Made by a program: the position numbers and the translations under genes
Source: Trichomonas vaginalis G3
Taxonomy: Eukaryota; Parabasalia; Trichomonadida; Trichomonadidae
Length of the DNA: 64,000 nt
Reading direction: 5' to 3'
Assembly: GCF_026262505.1 (NCBI RefSeq)
Contig: NC_067204.1
Coordinates: forward strand, 13,224,522 to 13,288,521
Notes under the pieces: model-generated
Database searches by the model: none
Told to the model about the DNA's origin: nothing
What the model saw: the letters and a program-made list of their open reading frames with translations, nothing else
Part shown: positions 1 to 8,569 of the stretch, one piece after another
Position numbering within the stretch: the first letter of the stretch is position 1
How the letters are laid out: every line of letters starts with the position of its first letter

Positions 1-421
1 AACAATGCTGTTCCGATGAAGTTAGAAAGTTCTGACAGAAGATATGTAGTTGTCAGAACGTCAGATTCTCATATGCAAGATACAGAATATTTTGACGACT
101 TAGCAGAAACTTTGACATCTGACTTTTACAACCACTTGTTCTCATATTTCATGACATTAGATATTTCTAAGTTCAATCCAAGACAAATTCCACATACCGA
201 AGAGAGACAAACATTGTTAGAAGCAAACAAGAGTGTATATGAACTGTTCATAGAAGAAAGCGACTTTGTGTTTAGATGAAAAGTCTTTATATGATGAATA
301 TAAACAATATTGTCAAGAATATGGTTATATGGCAGCTTCTAAACGTACATTCTTGGCAAATGTCAAAAGTCTTTTAGACGTACAGAATGGTGTATATACA
401 AAGAAAAATTTTTCTGAGTAA
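1..421 (+). pseudogene. SF3 helicase (DUF5906-like), C-terminal part, Polinton copy 1
   Basis: This is the C-terminal part of the replicative helicase of the element. The equivalent gene in copy 2 (52,286-53,502) carries the Walker A motif GKQGTGKNTFF. The visible stretch contains the ESSDRRYVVVR segment, an arginine-bearing region typical of virus-type SF3 helicases with the DUF5906 arrangement. In such elements the protein unwinds DNA during replication. It is cut by the window edge and broken inside the visible part. The family call is by motif; the exact subfamily is an inference. Confidence 0.7.
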
Positions 422-456
422 ATTTTAAAAAAAATATTTTTTATCCGATAGAAAAG

Positions 457-876
457 ATGACGAAATTCATCTCAGTAAACAAGTACATGTCAGGACTTAA
501 AGAAGAACTAGACCCATTCACATATTTGAATGTTTACTTCTACCATTTTGAAAAGTCTTCATTCAGCAAAGTTTGGAACATCGAACCAGTTAAGTTTGCT
601 ATTGTGACTAAAAATGGTGCGAAATTTGAAGACTTAGACATAGAAGGTTTGTTAACAGTCAAAGAAAGTTTTGACAGAAGGTTCTCAAACCTTAAAGAAG
701 GCAAAGCATACAAACTTGTTATACCTTATGAACCAAAGAAGACAGACGACTATGAATATTATGAGTCTAAAGTTGTAGAAGTTCAAGGTAAATTGGGTAA
801 AAAGATTTTAGAGTCTAAGCCAGTGTTTACTCCTAAAGAGGAAGAGAACATTGACATTGACCCAGAAATGTTCTAA
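457..876 (+). CDS. Conserved Polinton protein, 139 aa, unknown function
   Basis: A complete-looking 139-residue frame, also present in copy 2 at 51,827-52,248. An internal methionine at 487 (MSGLKEELDPF) is the first start in copy 2 and could be the real start here. The sequence is mixed charged and aromatic, rich in lysine and glutamate, with no signal peptide or membrane segment. The C-terminus is acidic (EEENIDIDPEMF). It lies between the helicase and packaging ATPase genes in both copies, so a replication or packaging role is plausible but unproven. I do not recognise the family. Confidence 0.6.
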   Translation: MTKFISVNKYMSGLKEELDPFTYLNVYFYHFEKSSFSKVWNIEPVKFAIVTKNGAKFEDLDIEGLLTVKESFDRRFSNLKEGKAYKLVIPYEPKKTDDYEYYESKVVEVQGKLGKKILESKPVFTPKEEENIDIDPEMF

Positions 877-896
877 AAATAAAATTTTATTTTTAC

Positions 897-1340
897 ATGT
901 CAAATTTCTTTTTCTCTGGAACTGGTTCAGGTTCTTTCTTCTCTTCTACTTTTTTCTCTTTCTTTTCTTTCTTCTTCTTCTCTGGTGAGTTATGTCAAAT
1001 TTCTCAGAACCATATTTCTGTAAAAGTTCTTTGTCCTTTAATAGCTCATCTATTCTGTTTTCTATTTCATCTTCAAGAACACGCATGTGTCTTCTTTGCA
1101 TTCTAAGAACTTTTGTTGGACTTCATCTTTCCAATCGGCGTCATCTCTGTCAACAAGTCTGTCATTGACAAATTTTAAGACTGCTCTTTGTAATGTTTTA
1201 TGGTTCTTGTCATATTCCCAGAAACAGAACTTTAGAACAAATTCACCTTTCTTGTTTACACTATGTAAGATTTTATGGTCGACAGATGTTTTGCTGTCAA
1301 AAAGTTTGTCTCGAATATAGATAGCGAAATCGCTAGACAT
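897..1340 (-). pseudogene. Conserved Polinton protein with Lys/Glu-rich tail, broken
   Basis: A minus-strand gene beginning MSSDFAIYIRDKLF, conserved in copy 2 at 51,352-51,809. The N-terminal half looks globular (the segment KFCFWEYDKNHKTL is shared by both copies). The C-terminal third is a low-complexity run of lysine and glutamate ending near KKKFDM. It is divergently placed relative to the packaging ATPase, about 36 bases apart, so the two may share a promoter. Broken in this copy. Function unknown. Confidence 0.5.
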
Positions 1341-1376
1341 TTTCTAAAAGATAAAAATTTTAATTTTTCTAAAAAT

Positions 1377-2249
1377 ATGTTAGAAAAAAAGTTTGCTGAC
1401 ATTGACAAAAATTTGAGAATGTTTTAAAAGAACAAGAGGAAGTTAGAAAATGCTCAGATAAAGCCTATACATGAAAAGTTCTTATTTGCTCAGAATGGTA
1501 TAACAGGTCTAATTGCACCACCTGGGTCGGGTAAGACTTTCACTTATCTTAAAATGGCTGCACAACAACAAGAACTAGATGAGAAGAACCCATTCTATGA
1601 GTTAGTTGTTATTTGTTCGACTTCTGGTCAATTTGACCAAACCGTCAATTCGTTCAAAGATATTATAAAGAAGTCTAAGTTAGTATGTATAAAGGATACT
1701 GAGTTGTTAGATTGGATAAAGAAGTACCAAAGAAGAGTTTTGAAGTATAATGCTATAAATGAGTATATAAATTCTAAGTTTAAAGACCCTAATGAGGAAA
1801 TGCAGAGAATATTAGAGAAGAAACACTTCAGAAACAAACAGAAAGAGATAGAATACATTTCGAAGAAATTGCAATCTTACGATTGGAAGACTTACCCTCA
1901 TAGATGTCTTCTTATCTTAGATGATTTCGCCTCTCATCCTTTGTTAAAGAACAGAGAACAAGATATGTGTCGAATTCTTAAGAAGCTCAGACACTTTAAC
2001 ATCTCAGTTGTCATTTGTGTACAGACAGCAAAGAGTTTAAGTAAGGATGTTAAAAGAATACTTACTGACATAATACTTTTCCCCGGATTGTCCGAAGACG
2101 ATTTCATGGAACTTATGAAAGAGTCCATGGCAGGTAAGTTTGACAGACATGAACTATGGGAGAAGTATAAAGTCATACAAGACCCTCATACTTCTTTCAG
2201 AATTCATATCTACGCAAACAAAGTTCAAATTGTAAAAAGTCAAGCTTGA
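1377..2249 (+). pseudogene. FtsK/HerA-type genome-packaging ATPase, Polinton copy 1
   Basis: The genome-packaging ATPase (A32-like) of the element. Visible motifs are Walker A within GLIAPPGSGKTFTYLK, and Walker B in RCLLILDDFASHP. These proteins pump DNA into preformed capsids in Polintons and related viruses. Length and motif spacing match the copy 2 gene (50,438-51,315), with near-identical sequence. This copy carries about one break near its 5' end, while most of the domain remains open. It runs divergently from the Lys/Glu-rich gene upstream. Confidence 0.85.
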
Positions 2250-2268
2250 AAAATCTAAGTGTTTAGTC

Positions 2269-2460
2269 TTAGTAAGATGGTAGCTTCTTAAAGCAAATAC
2301 CATTGCTGAGTTTTATGTACGTGAAGAGAAGTACAATGAATTCAATTACGAGTACAATTGCAATGACAACTAAGGCAACTATTTTTGTCTTTTGCCAGCA
2401 AGGGTACTTCTTCTCTTCCAATGGTTCGGCAAAACTATACTCACTCATGAGAAATGCCAA
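2269..2460 (-). CDS. Small single-span membrane protein, Polinton copy 1
   Basis: A 63-residue frame, or 59 residues from the second methionine (MSEYSF). One strong hydrophobic helix (roughly residues 27-49, rich in Val, Ile and Leu) follows a short acidic N-terminus and a KKYPCWQKTK stretch. That pattern fits a small type-III-like membrane protein. It ends just after the ATPase gene on the opposite strand. I see no counterpart in copy 2. Function unknown; small membrane proteins are common in virus-like elements. Confidence 0.5.
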   Translation of the reverse strand: MAFLMSEYSFAEPLEEKKYPCWQKTKIVALVVIAIVLVIEFIVLLFTYIKLSNGICFKKLPSY

Positions 2461-2481
2461 AACGGTTTAATAGAAAAAGTG

Positions 2482-2488
2482 TCATTTT
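2482..2488 (+). promoter_or_regulatory. Initiator (TCATTTT) before the 2,493 gene
   Basis: TCATTTT fits the T. vaginalis initiator consensus TCAYTWY and lies 4 bases before the ATG at 2,493. It favours that start over the upstream in-frame ATG at 2,454. Confidence 0.5.
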
Positions 2489-2492
2489 TTTC

Positions 2493-2681
2493 ATGTCCGA
2501 AGACTCGAAGGTGCAACACTTCCAAAATACCGACGAACTCAGAAGAGCAGCATGGCAGTATCTTCTTGACAACTTCTTTGAGTTCTCCAGGTACACCTTG
2601 GAAAATGCTGAAGAACTCCGACACAGAGAATTTGGAGAAATTGCACTCCAATACTACCTTGACAAACAAACGGTAAATTAA
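2493..2681 (+). CDS. Hypothetical 62-aa acidic protein, Polinton copy 1
   Basis: A small acidic helical protein starting MSEDSKVQHFQNTDELR. I chose the start at 2,493 instead of the earlier in-frame ATG at 2,454 because an initiator-like TCATTTT lies immediately upstream of 2,493. No known domain recognised. It belongs to a block of small genes (2.3-6.1 kb) present only in copy 1. Confidence 0.45.
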   Translation: MSEDSKVQHFQNTDELRRAAWQYLLDNFFEFSRYTLENAEELRHREFGEIALQYYLDKQTVN

Positions 2682-2716
2682 GACTAAAAACTTAACGTTT
2701 AAAAAGTGACATTTTT

Positions 2717-2917
2717 ATGAGCTCCGAGTCACCGAGAAAACTTGGTCAGATGTTAGCAGCTTACTTCCCTGAGGAGGATGGAAGCGTTACATACATCAGG
2801 TTCAAAAACAACGAACCTGGAATTGCGTACCAAATTCGCAATTACATGACCATGGAAGAGTACGAAAGGTTTCTACAAGAGAAACCAGCTCTAAACAACT
2901 CAGAAAAGAAAGAGTAA
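2717..2917 (+). CDS. Hypothetical 66-aa protein, Polinton copy 1
   Basis: A complete 66-residue frame starting MSSESPRKLGQM. It contains a small aromatic and charged central segment (YIRFKNNEPGIAYQIRNY) and an acidic, lysine-rich tail. The leader AAAAAGTGACATTTTT just before the ATG also precedes the minus-strand gene at 6,142, suggesting a shared promoter element in this block. Function unknown. Confidence 0.45.
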   Translation: MSSESPRKLGQMLAAYFPEEDGSVTYIRFKNNEPGIAYQIRNYMTMEEYERFLQEKPALNNSEKKE

Positions 2918-2945
2918 AAAGTTTAATTCGTAATTGTTTATTTTT

Positions 2946-3509
2946 TTACTTGTATGGGCAAGCTGCAAGAATGAAGTCGACTATCTCAGTCTTTGTCTTG
3001 ACCAGTTGGACTGCTCTTGTAAGCACGTTTGTTTTGCGGTCTCCAGCTAGTGTCTGACCTTCGTAATTGCGCATGTTCTTGAGAGCTCCAACTGTAAATG
3101 GTTGTAGGATGAAGAGTCTCTCAGACTGCTTGAGGTAGTCTTCACGGTCACGAACCGAATCTGTGGTACGAGTCGAATCGGTCGATTTGAGGGAAGAGAG
3201 TGAGAGCCTGTCTTCTTCCATTGGGGCAGTAGCATACTCTTTGCGTAAGCGGTTCAGACCTTCCTCGAACTCTTGGTCTCTTTTGGATTGAGATTGGAGT
3301 TGTGGGGCAGGGTTTTGCATAAACATCCAAGGGTTGGAGCAGTAAGGCATAGGCTGAGGAGGGTAGTTCGGGAAGCCTTGTGGTGGGTAGTAACCTTGAG
3401 GTGGAAATTGGTAGTAATTCGGAGGTCCTTGTTGGAACTGAGGTGCAGGGGCTGGTGCTTTAGGTTCCTCTGGTTTGGGAATGGACTCGGTTGGTGGTAC
3501 GTCGGACAT
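2946..3509 (-). CDS. Proline/glutamine-rich protein, Polinton copy 1
   Basis: About 188 residues from the start MSDVPPTESIPKPEEP. An earlier in-frame start exists but would translate the 22-bp repeat array at 3,511-3,825, so I prefer 3,509. The first third is Pro, Gln and Tyr-rich with PPQGYYPPQGF-like motifs and is probably disordered. The C-terminal half is Ser/Arg-rich then more ordered (LQPFTVGALKNMRNY). A short 5' remnant of a similar gene with its leader repeat persists in copy 2 near 47.9 kb. Function unknown; such tails often mediate assembly contacts. Confidence 0.5.
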   Translation of the reverse strand: MSDVPPTESIPKPEEPKAPAPAPQFQQGPPNYYQFPPQGYYPPQGFPNYPPQPMPYCSNPWMFMQNPAPQLQSQSKRDQEFEEGLNRLRKEYATAPMEEDRLSLSSLKSTDSTRTTDSVRDREDYLKQSERLFILQPFTVGALKNMRNYEGQTLAGDRKTNVLTRAVQLVKTKTEIVDFILAACPYK

Positions 3510-3510
3510 T

Positions 3511-3825
3511 GTCTTGAAACAGTACAAATATTGTTCTGAAGCAGTGGAAGTCTTGTTCTGAAAAAGTACAAGTATTGTTCTGAAGCAGTGCAAGTATTGT
3601 TCTGAAGCAGTGCAAGTATTGTTCTGAAAAAGTACAAGTATTGTTCTGAAACAGAAAATTTTTCTCACAAATTGAGAGCTTTTACGGGAAATTTGTTCTG
3701 AAAAAGTTCAAGTCTTGTTCTGAAAAAGTACAAGTATTGTTCTGAAAAAGTACAAGACTAGTTCTGAAACAGTACAAGTATTGTTCTGAAAAAGTACAAG
3801 ACTAGTTCTGAAACAGAACAATTGA
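3511..3825. repeat. 22-bp tandem array (GTTCTGAAAAAGTACAAGTA-like)
   Basis: About a dozen imperfect copies of a 22-bp unit, with variants in the A-run and in AGTATT versus GACTAG, occupy the space between the proline-rich gene and the next gene. Related sequence reappears at about 47.88 kb in copy 2, again just upstream of an ATG followed by the MSDVPP codons. It is therefore likely an old leader or promoter repeat. Confidence 0.75.
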
Positions 3826-4186
3826 CAACATCGAGCCATTAGATGAGGCAATTTACCTTATAGAGATAAATGAAGTTGTTAAGCAGTACTTTGGCAAGGA
3901 CAAAGCCAACAAGTCCCTCGGCTTCTGGTTGTCTGGAAGAGGTGCGCTGAAAATCGAAATTGAAACCGGAATTGTCCTACAAATACCAGAAAACACTCCT
4001 GTAGACGACATAAAGGAGATGAAGAAAGAAGCTCTTCTCAAGTTCTTTGCAAAGCGCCCATGGATACAACTTCCAAACAGAGAGATTCCAATTCCACGAA
4101 TTATACAAATTCTCAGAGCACTGTTCCACTTCTCAGGACGGCCGTTCTTCATAACCTCAGAAGGCGACATCCAACCAATTCAGTAA
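3826..4186 (+). CDS. Hypothetical protein without a clear start, Polinton copy 1
   Basis: An open frame of about 115 codons runs from the 22-bp repeat array to a stop at 4,186. Only the last 85 codons follow a possible (TTG) start at 3,929. The sequence is helical and charged with a Pro-rich middle (LPNREIPIPRI) and ends GDIQPIQ. No family recognised. It is part of the copy-1-specific block. Confidence 0.4.
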
Positions 4187-4202
4187 ACCTTAACGTTTAA
4201 CT

Positions 4203-4209
4203 TCACTTT
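4203..4209 (+). promoter_or_regulatory. Initiator (TCACTTT) before the 4,214 gene
   Basis: TCACTTT matches the T. vaginalis initiator TCAYTWY and sits 4 bases before the ATG at 4,214. Confidence 0.5.
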
Positions 4210-4213
4210 TTTT

Positions 4214-4510
4214 ATGTTTTTACTCACACTCGTATTCACCTGGTATGAGTACAATTGTTTCAACTGTGAACCTTATGTAGAAGGAATGGATTGCGACTAT
4301 CGCTTCGGTCGATGGATAATACATGCTGGTTTTACAGACACTGGAAACTGTACTTCTGACAGATGTTGTTGCGACTGTCAGATAACTGAAATTACAGACC
4401 CACCTCCCCCAAGAACTCCAACACCAACACTCAAGTTACCAGAGTCTCATGTGAAGAAGAAGCCTTCTGGTAAGTTTCTTATAGCCATCTATATGGCACG
4501 TTTAGAGTAA
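4214..4510 (+). CDS. Cysteine-rich, possibly secreted 98-aa protein, Polinton copy 1
   Basis: The first residues MFLLTLVFTWYEY form a short hydrophobic lead that could act as a signal peptide. Next comes a cysteine-rich segment of eight cysteines between residues 15 and 55, including the cluster DRCCCDCQ. A proline-rich spacer (PPPPRTPTPT) and a second short hydrophobic stretch near the C-terminus follow. The layout suggests a secreted or membrane-anchored small protein. Family unknown. Confidence 0.45.
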   Translation: MFLLTLVFTWYEYNCFNCEPYVEGMDCDYRFGRWIIHAGFTDTGNCTSDRCCCDCQITEITDPPPPRTPTPTLKLPESHVKKKPSGKFLIAIYMARLE

Positions 4511-4521
4511 AAACATTTTTT

Positions 4522-4528
4522 TCATTTT
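4522..4528 (+). promoter_or_regulatory. Initiator (TCATTTT) before the 4,533 gene
   Basis: TCATTTT fits TCAYTWY and ends 4 bases before the ATG at 4,533. Confidence 0.5.
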
Positions 4529-4532
4529 TTGA

Positions 4533-5090
4533 ATGAAGCAAGTTAAATTCGTCCCACACCAAACTCAATGGACCGATGAAGAGTTTCAAGCTATGGTTGA
4601 AGGTGTTGAGAACGACATAGACGGCGAACTTGAAGGAGCTCAAACCACAATTGCAACCAAAATTGCACAAGTCAAAGAAGAGATAGCTCCACTTAAAGCT
4701 ACCAAAGCTACTCTTGACCTCATGGATACTTACCGTTTAGATGTCAAGAGAGGAATAAGACAATTAAAATTAAAACTCTTAAATTACGAAGCTATACTCC
4801 AGAAGTTAGCAGAAATGAGAAGACTTTACCAGAGCTACTTACATGTAAGGGACTTACCTTCAAGCAGTCCGACCAAAGATGAATTTTCTGACATTGTCCC
4901 AATTTTGTCCGAAAGTCAGCTCAGATGTTTTGAACTGCTCCCAACATATCCAGAATATGAACGTTTGCCTGAACTCTTCCGCAATCTCAAAAAACGTTTT
5001 TTGGTTCTCATGTTCGAAACTTTTATCGGAAGAGACAACAAACGTTCAGAAGAAGAACAAGATATTATTTTAAACTTGTTGTATGACTAA
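4533..5090 (+). CDS. Coiled-coil protein, 185 aa, Polinton copy 1
   Basis: A complete 185-residue frame with an initiator immediately upstream. Residues about 25-115 show heptad-like spacing of Leu, Ile and Ala in a charged background (QVKEEIAPLKATKATLDL), consistent with a coiled coil. The C-terminal third is more globular and aromatic (LPTYPEYERLPELF). No enzymatic motif. I see no counterpart in copy 2. Confidence 0.5.
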   Translation: MKQVKFVPHQTQWTDEEFQAMVEGVENDIDGELEGAQTTIATKIAQVKEEIAPLKATKATLDLMDTYRLDVKRGIRQLKLKLLNYEAILQKLAEMRRLYQSYLHVRDLPSSSPTKDEFSDIVPILSESQLRCFELLPTYPEYERLPELFRNLKKRFLVLMFETFIGRDNKRSEEEQDIILNLLYD

Positions 5091-5136
5091 CTGTCATAAC
5101 AAGCTTTTTGAAGTAAAACCGCATTCTCAAACCACT

Positions 5137-5143
5137 TCATTTT
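5137..5143 (+). promoter_or_regulatory. Initiator (TCATTTT) before the 5,148 gene
   Basis: TCATTTT fits TCAYTWY, 4 bases before the ATG at 5,148. It is the fourth example in this gene block. Confidence 0.5.
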
Positions 5144-5147
5144 TTCG

Positions 5148-5836
5148 ATGTCCGAACAAGCACCGAAGCCGAACACAATGGCAGATGTCCTTTCAAGGTT
5201 GCCAGACAAGCGCCCAATTCAAATTCAAATTGCCCAATTGAAAGCTCATCTGACAAACACCATTAAGACTCTCCAAAGTAGTCTTATGACAGAGATGACC
5301 AATCTCAAAGCCGATGTCCTCATGAACCAAGCTTCCAATGAGAAATGCCTGAACGATTTCTCAGAATCGTTGCGCAATTACGAGAGAGAGAACCGAGACC
5401 TTGCCAGACTCATCTACCGTTTCTTCGAAGAGATAGACGCCATCTGGAAGGTACTCGGAAAGGACAGAACATGCAACACCGTACTTCGTGAGTACCAAAT
5501 TGAAGAAGGAATTGTCGAGGAAGAAGAAGAAGAGAAGAAGAGAAACACGAAGAAGTTCCTGAAGCCGCTACATGGGCAACCCTTGTTGCCGATGACGGTT
5601 ACGAAATTTCCCAACCCTACCCATACCAAATCCGCAACAAGGAGACAGGCAAGGTTCTTACCCCAGTCCTCAACAACTTGGGACACTTGAACCTTAACCT
5701 TCGGAATCGCGGTTCAATCTCCATGGGCAAGCTTGTCGCAATTCAATGGGTTCCAAATCCAGACAAGAAGACGAAGGTCAGACACATTGACGGTGACAAG
5801 CTCAACAACCGTAAGGAGAACCTCGAGTGGTTCTAA
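5148..5836 (+). pseudogene. Coiled-coil region followed by HNH-like segment, broken
   Basis: The upstream part (5,148 to about 5,590) encodes a coiled-coil protein with an acidic Glu run. The downstream part (about 5,590-5,836) contains an HNH/NUMOD-like segment: a short beta-rich lead, then VRHIDGDKLNNRKENLEW, which matches the HNH pattern of His, Asp and two Asn found in homing-type endonucleases. The two parts are not in one open frame here, so the locus is broken. A different HNH gene occurs in copy 2 at 45,543-46,247. Confidence 0.55.
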
Positions 5837-5884
5837 GAGTAAAAAAATTTATTTTAGGGGGAAAACCCAAGTAAATTTAAGTTT

Positions 5885-6142
5885 TTATTTTTGGTATTCG
5901 TACCAATCTTGGAATGTGAAGACCACATCCCAACCTCTGTACGTGAGTCTTGGGTCCACGTCTAAGACCCTTCTGTAGCAATTCCAAGCCCGAGCAAATT
6001 CAATTGTCAACCACTCGTCTCCTCTGTAGTCTTCAATCCATTCTTTGAAGAGACGGTCGAGTTCGGGCTTGGAATATCTCTTGCCTGGGTCCGAGACCAA
6101 CATTTGGTTGAACTGGACGAAGCGCTCAGGGATGTACGCCAT
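5885..6142 (-). CDS. Hypothetical 85-aa protein, Polinton copy 1
   Basis: A complete 85-residue frame starting MAYIPERFVQFNQM, rich in Trp, Arg and Asp (ARAWNCYRRVLDVDPRL). No signal peptide or membrane segment. Its leader contains the AAAAAGTGACATTTTT sequence also seen before the 2,717 gene. It lies between the HNH-like locus and DNA polymerase B. Not recognised. Confidence 0.45.
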   Translation of the reverse strand: MAYIPERFVQFNQMLVSDPGKRYSKPELDRLFKEWIEDYRGDEWLTIEFARAWNCYRRVLDVDPRLTYRGWDVVFTFQDWYEYQK

Positions 6143-6175
6143 TAAAAAAATGTCACTTTTTAAAAAATAAATTTT

Positions 6176-8324
6176 TTATTTCATGCAATGTTTAACTATT
6201 TCACCATCTTCTTTAACACCCCAGTACTTACGCTTGGAGAGGACATGAACTTCGGTGAAAATTTTGTCCAATTTGAATTGACCCATCTTTTCACCGACCA
6301 TTCCCATTTCAATGAGTTTGTTGTATCCTTCTTCGTTCGTCATGAGTGCGTCAATGTTCTCATAGTAAACCTTGACTTTGGATTTGACTTCGGAGAAGAA
6401 TTTGTTGTACTTGTCAAGGACTGCTTTGCGAACTGAGGGTAAGACCAATGTTCGACAATAGGTTTTAATGTGGTTACTAAGCCACTTTGACCTTGAGTGA
6501 ATTCGTACTTCAAAACAAAAGGAGAAAACCTTTCAACAAAGTTGTCGACCTTCTCATAATGTTTACTCTTCATCTCTTGAGGTTTCTTAATGGAATATCC
6601 CCATGTCGAATTCATAAGCAATTTGAGTGTCATTGCAAGTTTGGGGTTTGAAGCTTTCCTAATATCATACAGTTGTTGTATGACTTTTCCAACTGTATAG
6701 TTCCTTCCCGGGAACTCACCATCTTCGTTTGGAATTCCAGTCGGAATATATTGGACAAACCTCATGTATGCAGCGTTAAGGTCGACATAGTATATCTTTT
6801 CATCTGAGTCGAACTTGTCGCAACCAATTGGTCCAGTTTGTGGAAATTCAAGTGAGTCTCTTATCTTCTGAGAAACTTCTCCTTTATCTCATAAACATCG
6901 TCGAAGCAACCTGTTTCATATAAAACCTTTCTGACCTAACTCAGATGCTCTCCAATACAATTTGACATCAATTGGATGTCTCAATGGAAGTTTGTTTATA
7001 GCATCTTGAAGTTCTTGCAACCTCATTGGAAGTTCTTCTGGTTCAGGTTGGTATCCGAACATACCAACCCCTTGTGGAACTGTGTACTTCTTTTGTACTA
7101 GAACTTTGTCTGGAACAACTTTTGGTCTTGCTAACAATGAAAAGTTTGTTTCGTCTTTTGGTACAAAAGTTTCTGTCAGCTTGTCATCTGGAATTGGTTC
7201 CAACAAACCTTTCTCGAAAAGAATGTTTACAGCTCTGACAATGTTGCACTTACTTTTACCAAAGAATGGGTTTGTAAGACTTTCGTTCAACATGAAGTGG
7301 TGTGGACAATTACAATCTTCAACCATGGTAAGTCTTTGTCAACAACATAGTCGTCATGTGAAGAACCTTTAGCTGTAGGTATGTTGACTCGGATATTGAC
7401 ATTTGCCAACGTGCAATTTTTGCCAATTGACCTCTGAGAATGTACCTTGTCTTCACACATGACTCAAGATACTTCATCTTCTCATCTGTAACAAGACCAG
7501 AGTTCCTGAGACATGTAAGAATACAAGGTTCATTGACAATTGTTTCAATTGAATTGTAAATTCCATACCTTGTCAAGTCAATGTCAGACTTATTTATGAA
7601 CGGGAAGTATCCAGCATGTTGTCTGACTGCTTGAGGTTAGGTTGGTACCATTCGAACTTGACACTTGCAATTCCTTCAATTGCATTCAAAATGTCTGAGT
7701 CGGAGTCAACCATTTGTTCTCTCTTTGTAGTCTTGAAAGCGTCAAGAAGTTTTGCGGCTGTTTGTTCATTGCCATGTGCATAGTAAATGTGACCATCCAA
7801 ATCTGTTATGGTCAATCTGAGATTGTGTCCTTTCTTATTTCCGTCTTGAATTGCAGCAAGTACTCCCATGAAGCCTTCTTTGTTCTTTCCTTCGTCAAAG
7901 TTTACTGTAAAGGTTCGACCAGATGTAATTTGACTTCTAACTTCACGATACTTTTCATATGCATATCTTGTTCTTTCCATGGGAGCATGTGCGTCTTCAC
8001 CTTTTCCTTTTTCCTTCTCAAAGGATGCAATTGTTCGTCATGTTTCCAGTAGAATCTGGCAAAGCCGTCGTGTCCTTCAACTTGAGGTTCACTAACATCG
8101 AAAGGCATGTCCATAAGACGTTCTTCTTCTAACCTCTCTAGTCTGTTTGGATAACTGGCACGTGCTGTTTCCAAATCCATTTCGTAGCGAAGACCAGACA
8201 ATTTGTCATAGACTTTTATGGGTCTTCCCTTCTTATATTTAAAATTCTTCGAAACTCTCCAACCATATCTTTGTAACTCTGCTTTTATTCTAGCAGACTT
8301 TCTATCCATTCTATATGGGGGCAT
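6176..8324 (-). pseudogene. Protein-primed family B DNA polymerase, Polinton copy 1, broken
   Basis: The replicative polymerase of the element. The call rests on the motif B-like stretch KLLMNSTWGYSIKK in the C-terminal third, on an N-terminal region resembling the exonuclease-side part of Polinton polymerases (LRLTITDLDGHIYYAHG), and on the C-terminal LSKRKYWGVKEDGEIVKH, typical of the thumb end. The likely start is MPPYRMDRKSARIKAEL at 8,324. Over the roughly 2.1 kb there are about six breaks. No equivalent gene is visible in copy 2 (see findings). Confidence 0.85.
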
Positions 8325-8569
8325 TTTTATAAAAATAAAAAATATTTTTTTCTTTACTTTACATAACCGCCTGCTGCTATCAGTCTTTGACGCCAACCCA
8401 TACCAGCTAATGAAGGTTGACTTGGTTTAGTTTGGAAACTAAACTTTGGTTTTGGTTTATCTTCAGTTTTTGGTTTTTCTTCTTCTATCGGGTTTTCGTC
8501 ACTTTTCGGTTCCTCTGACTTTACTTCACTTGCAGGAACAGTTGTGTCGTCAACATCTTCATAAATATA

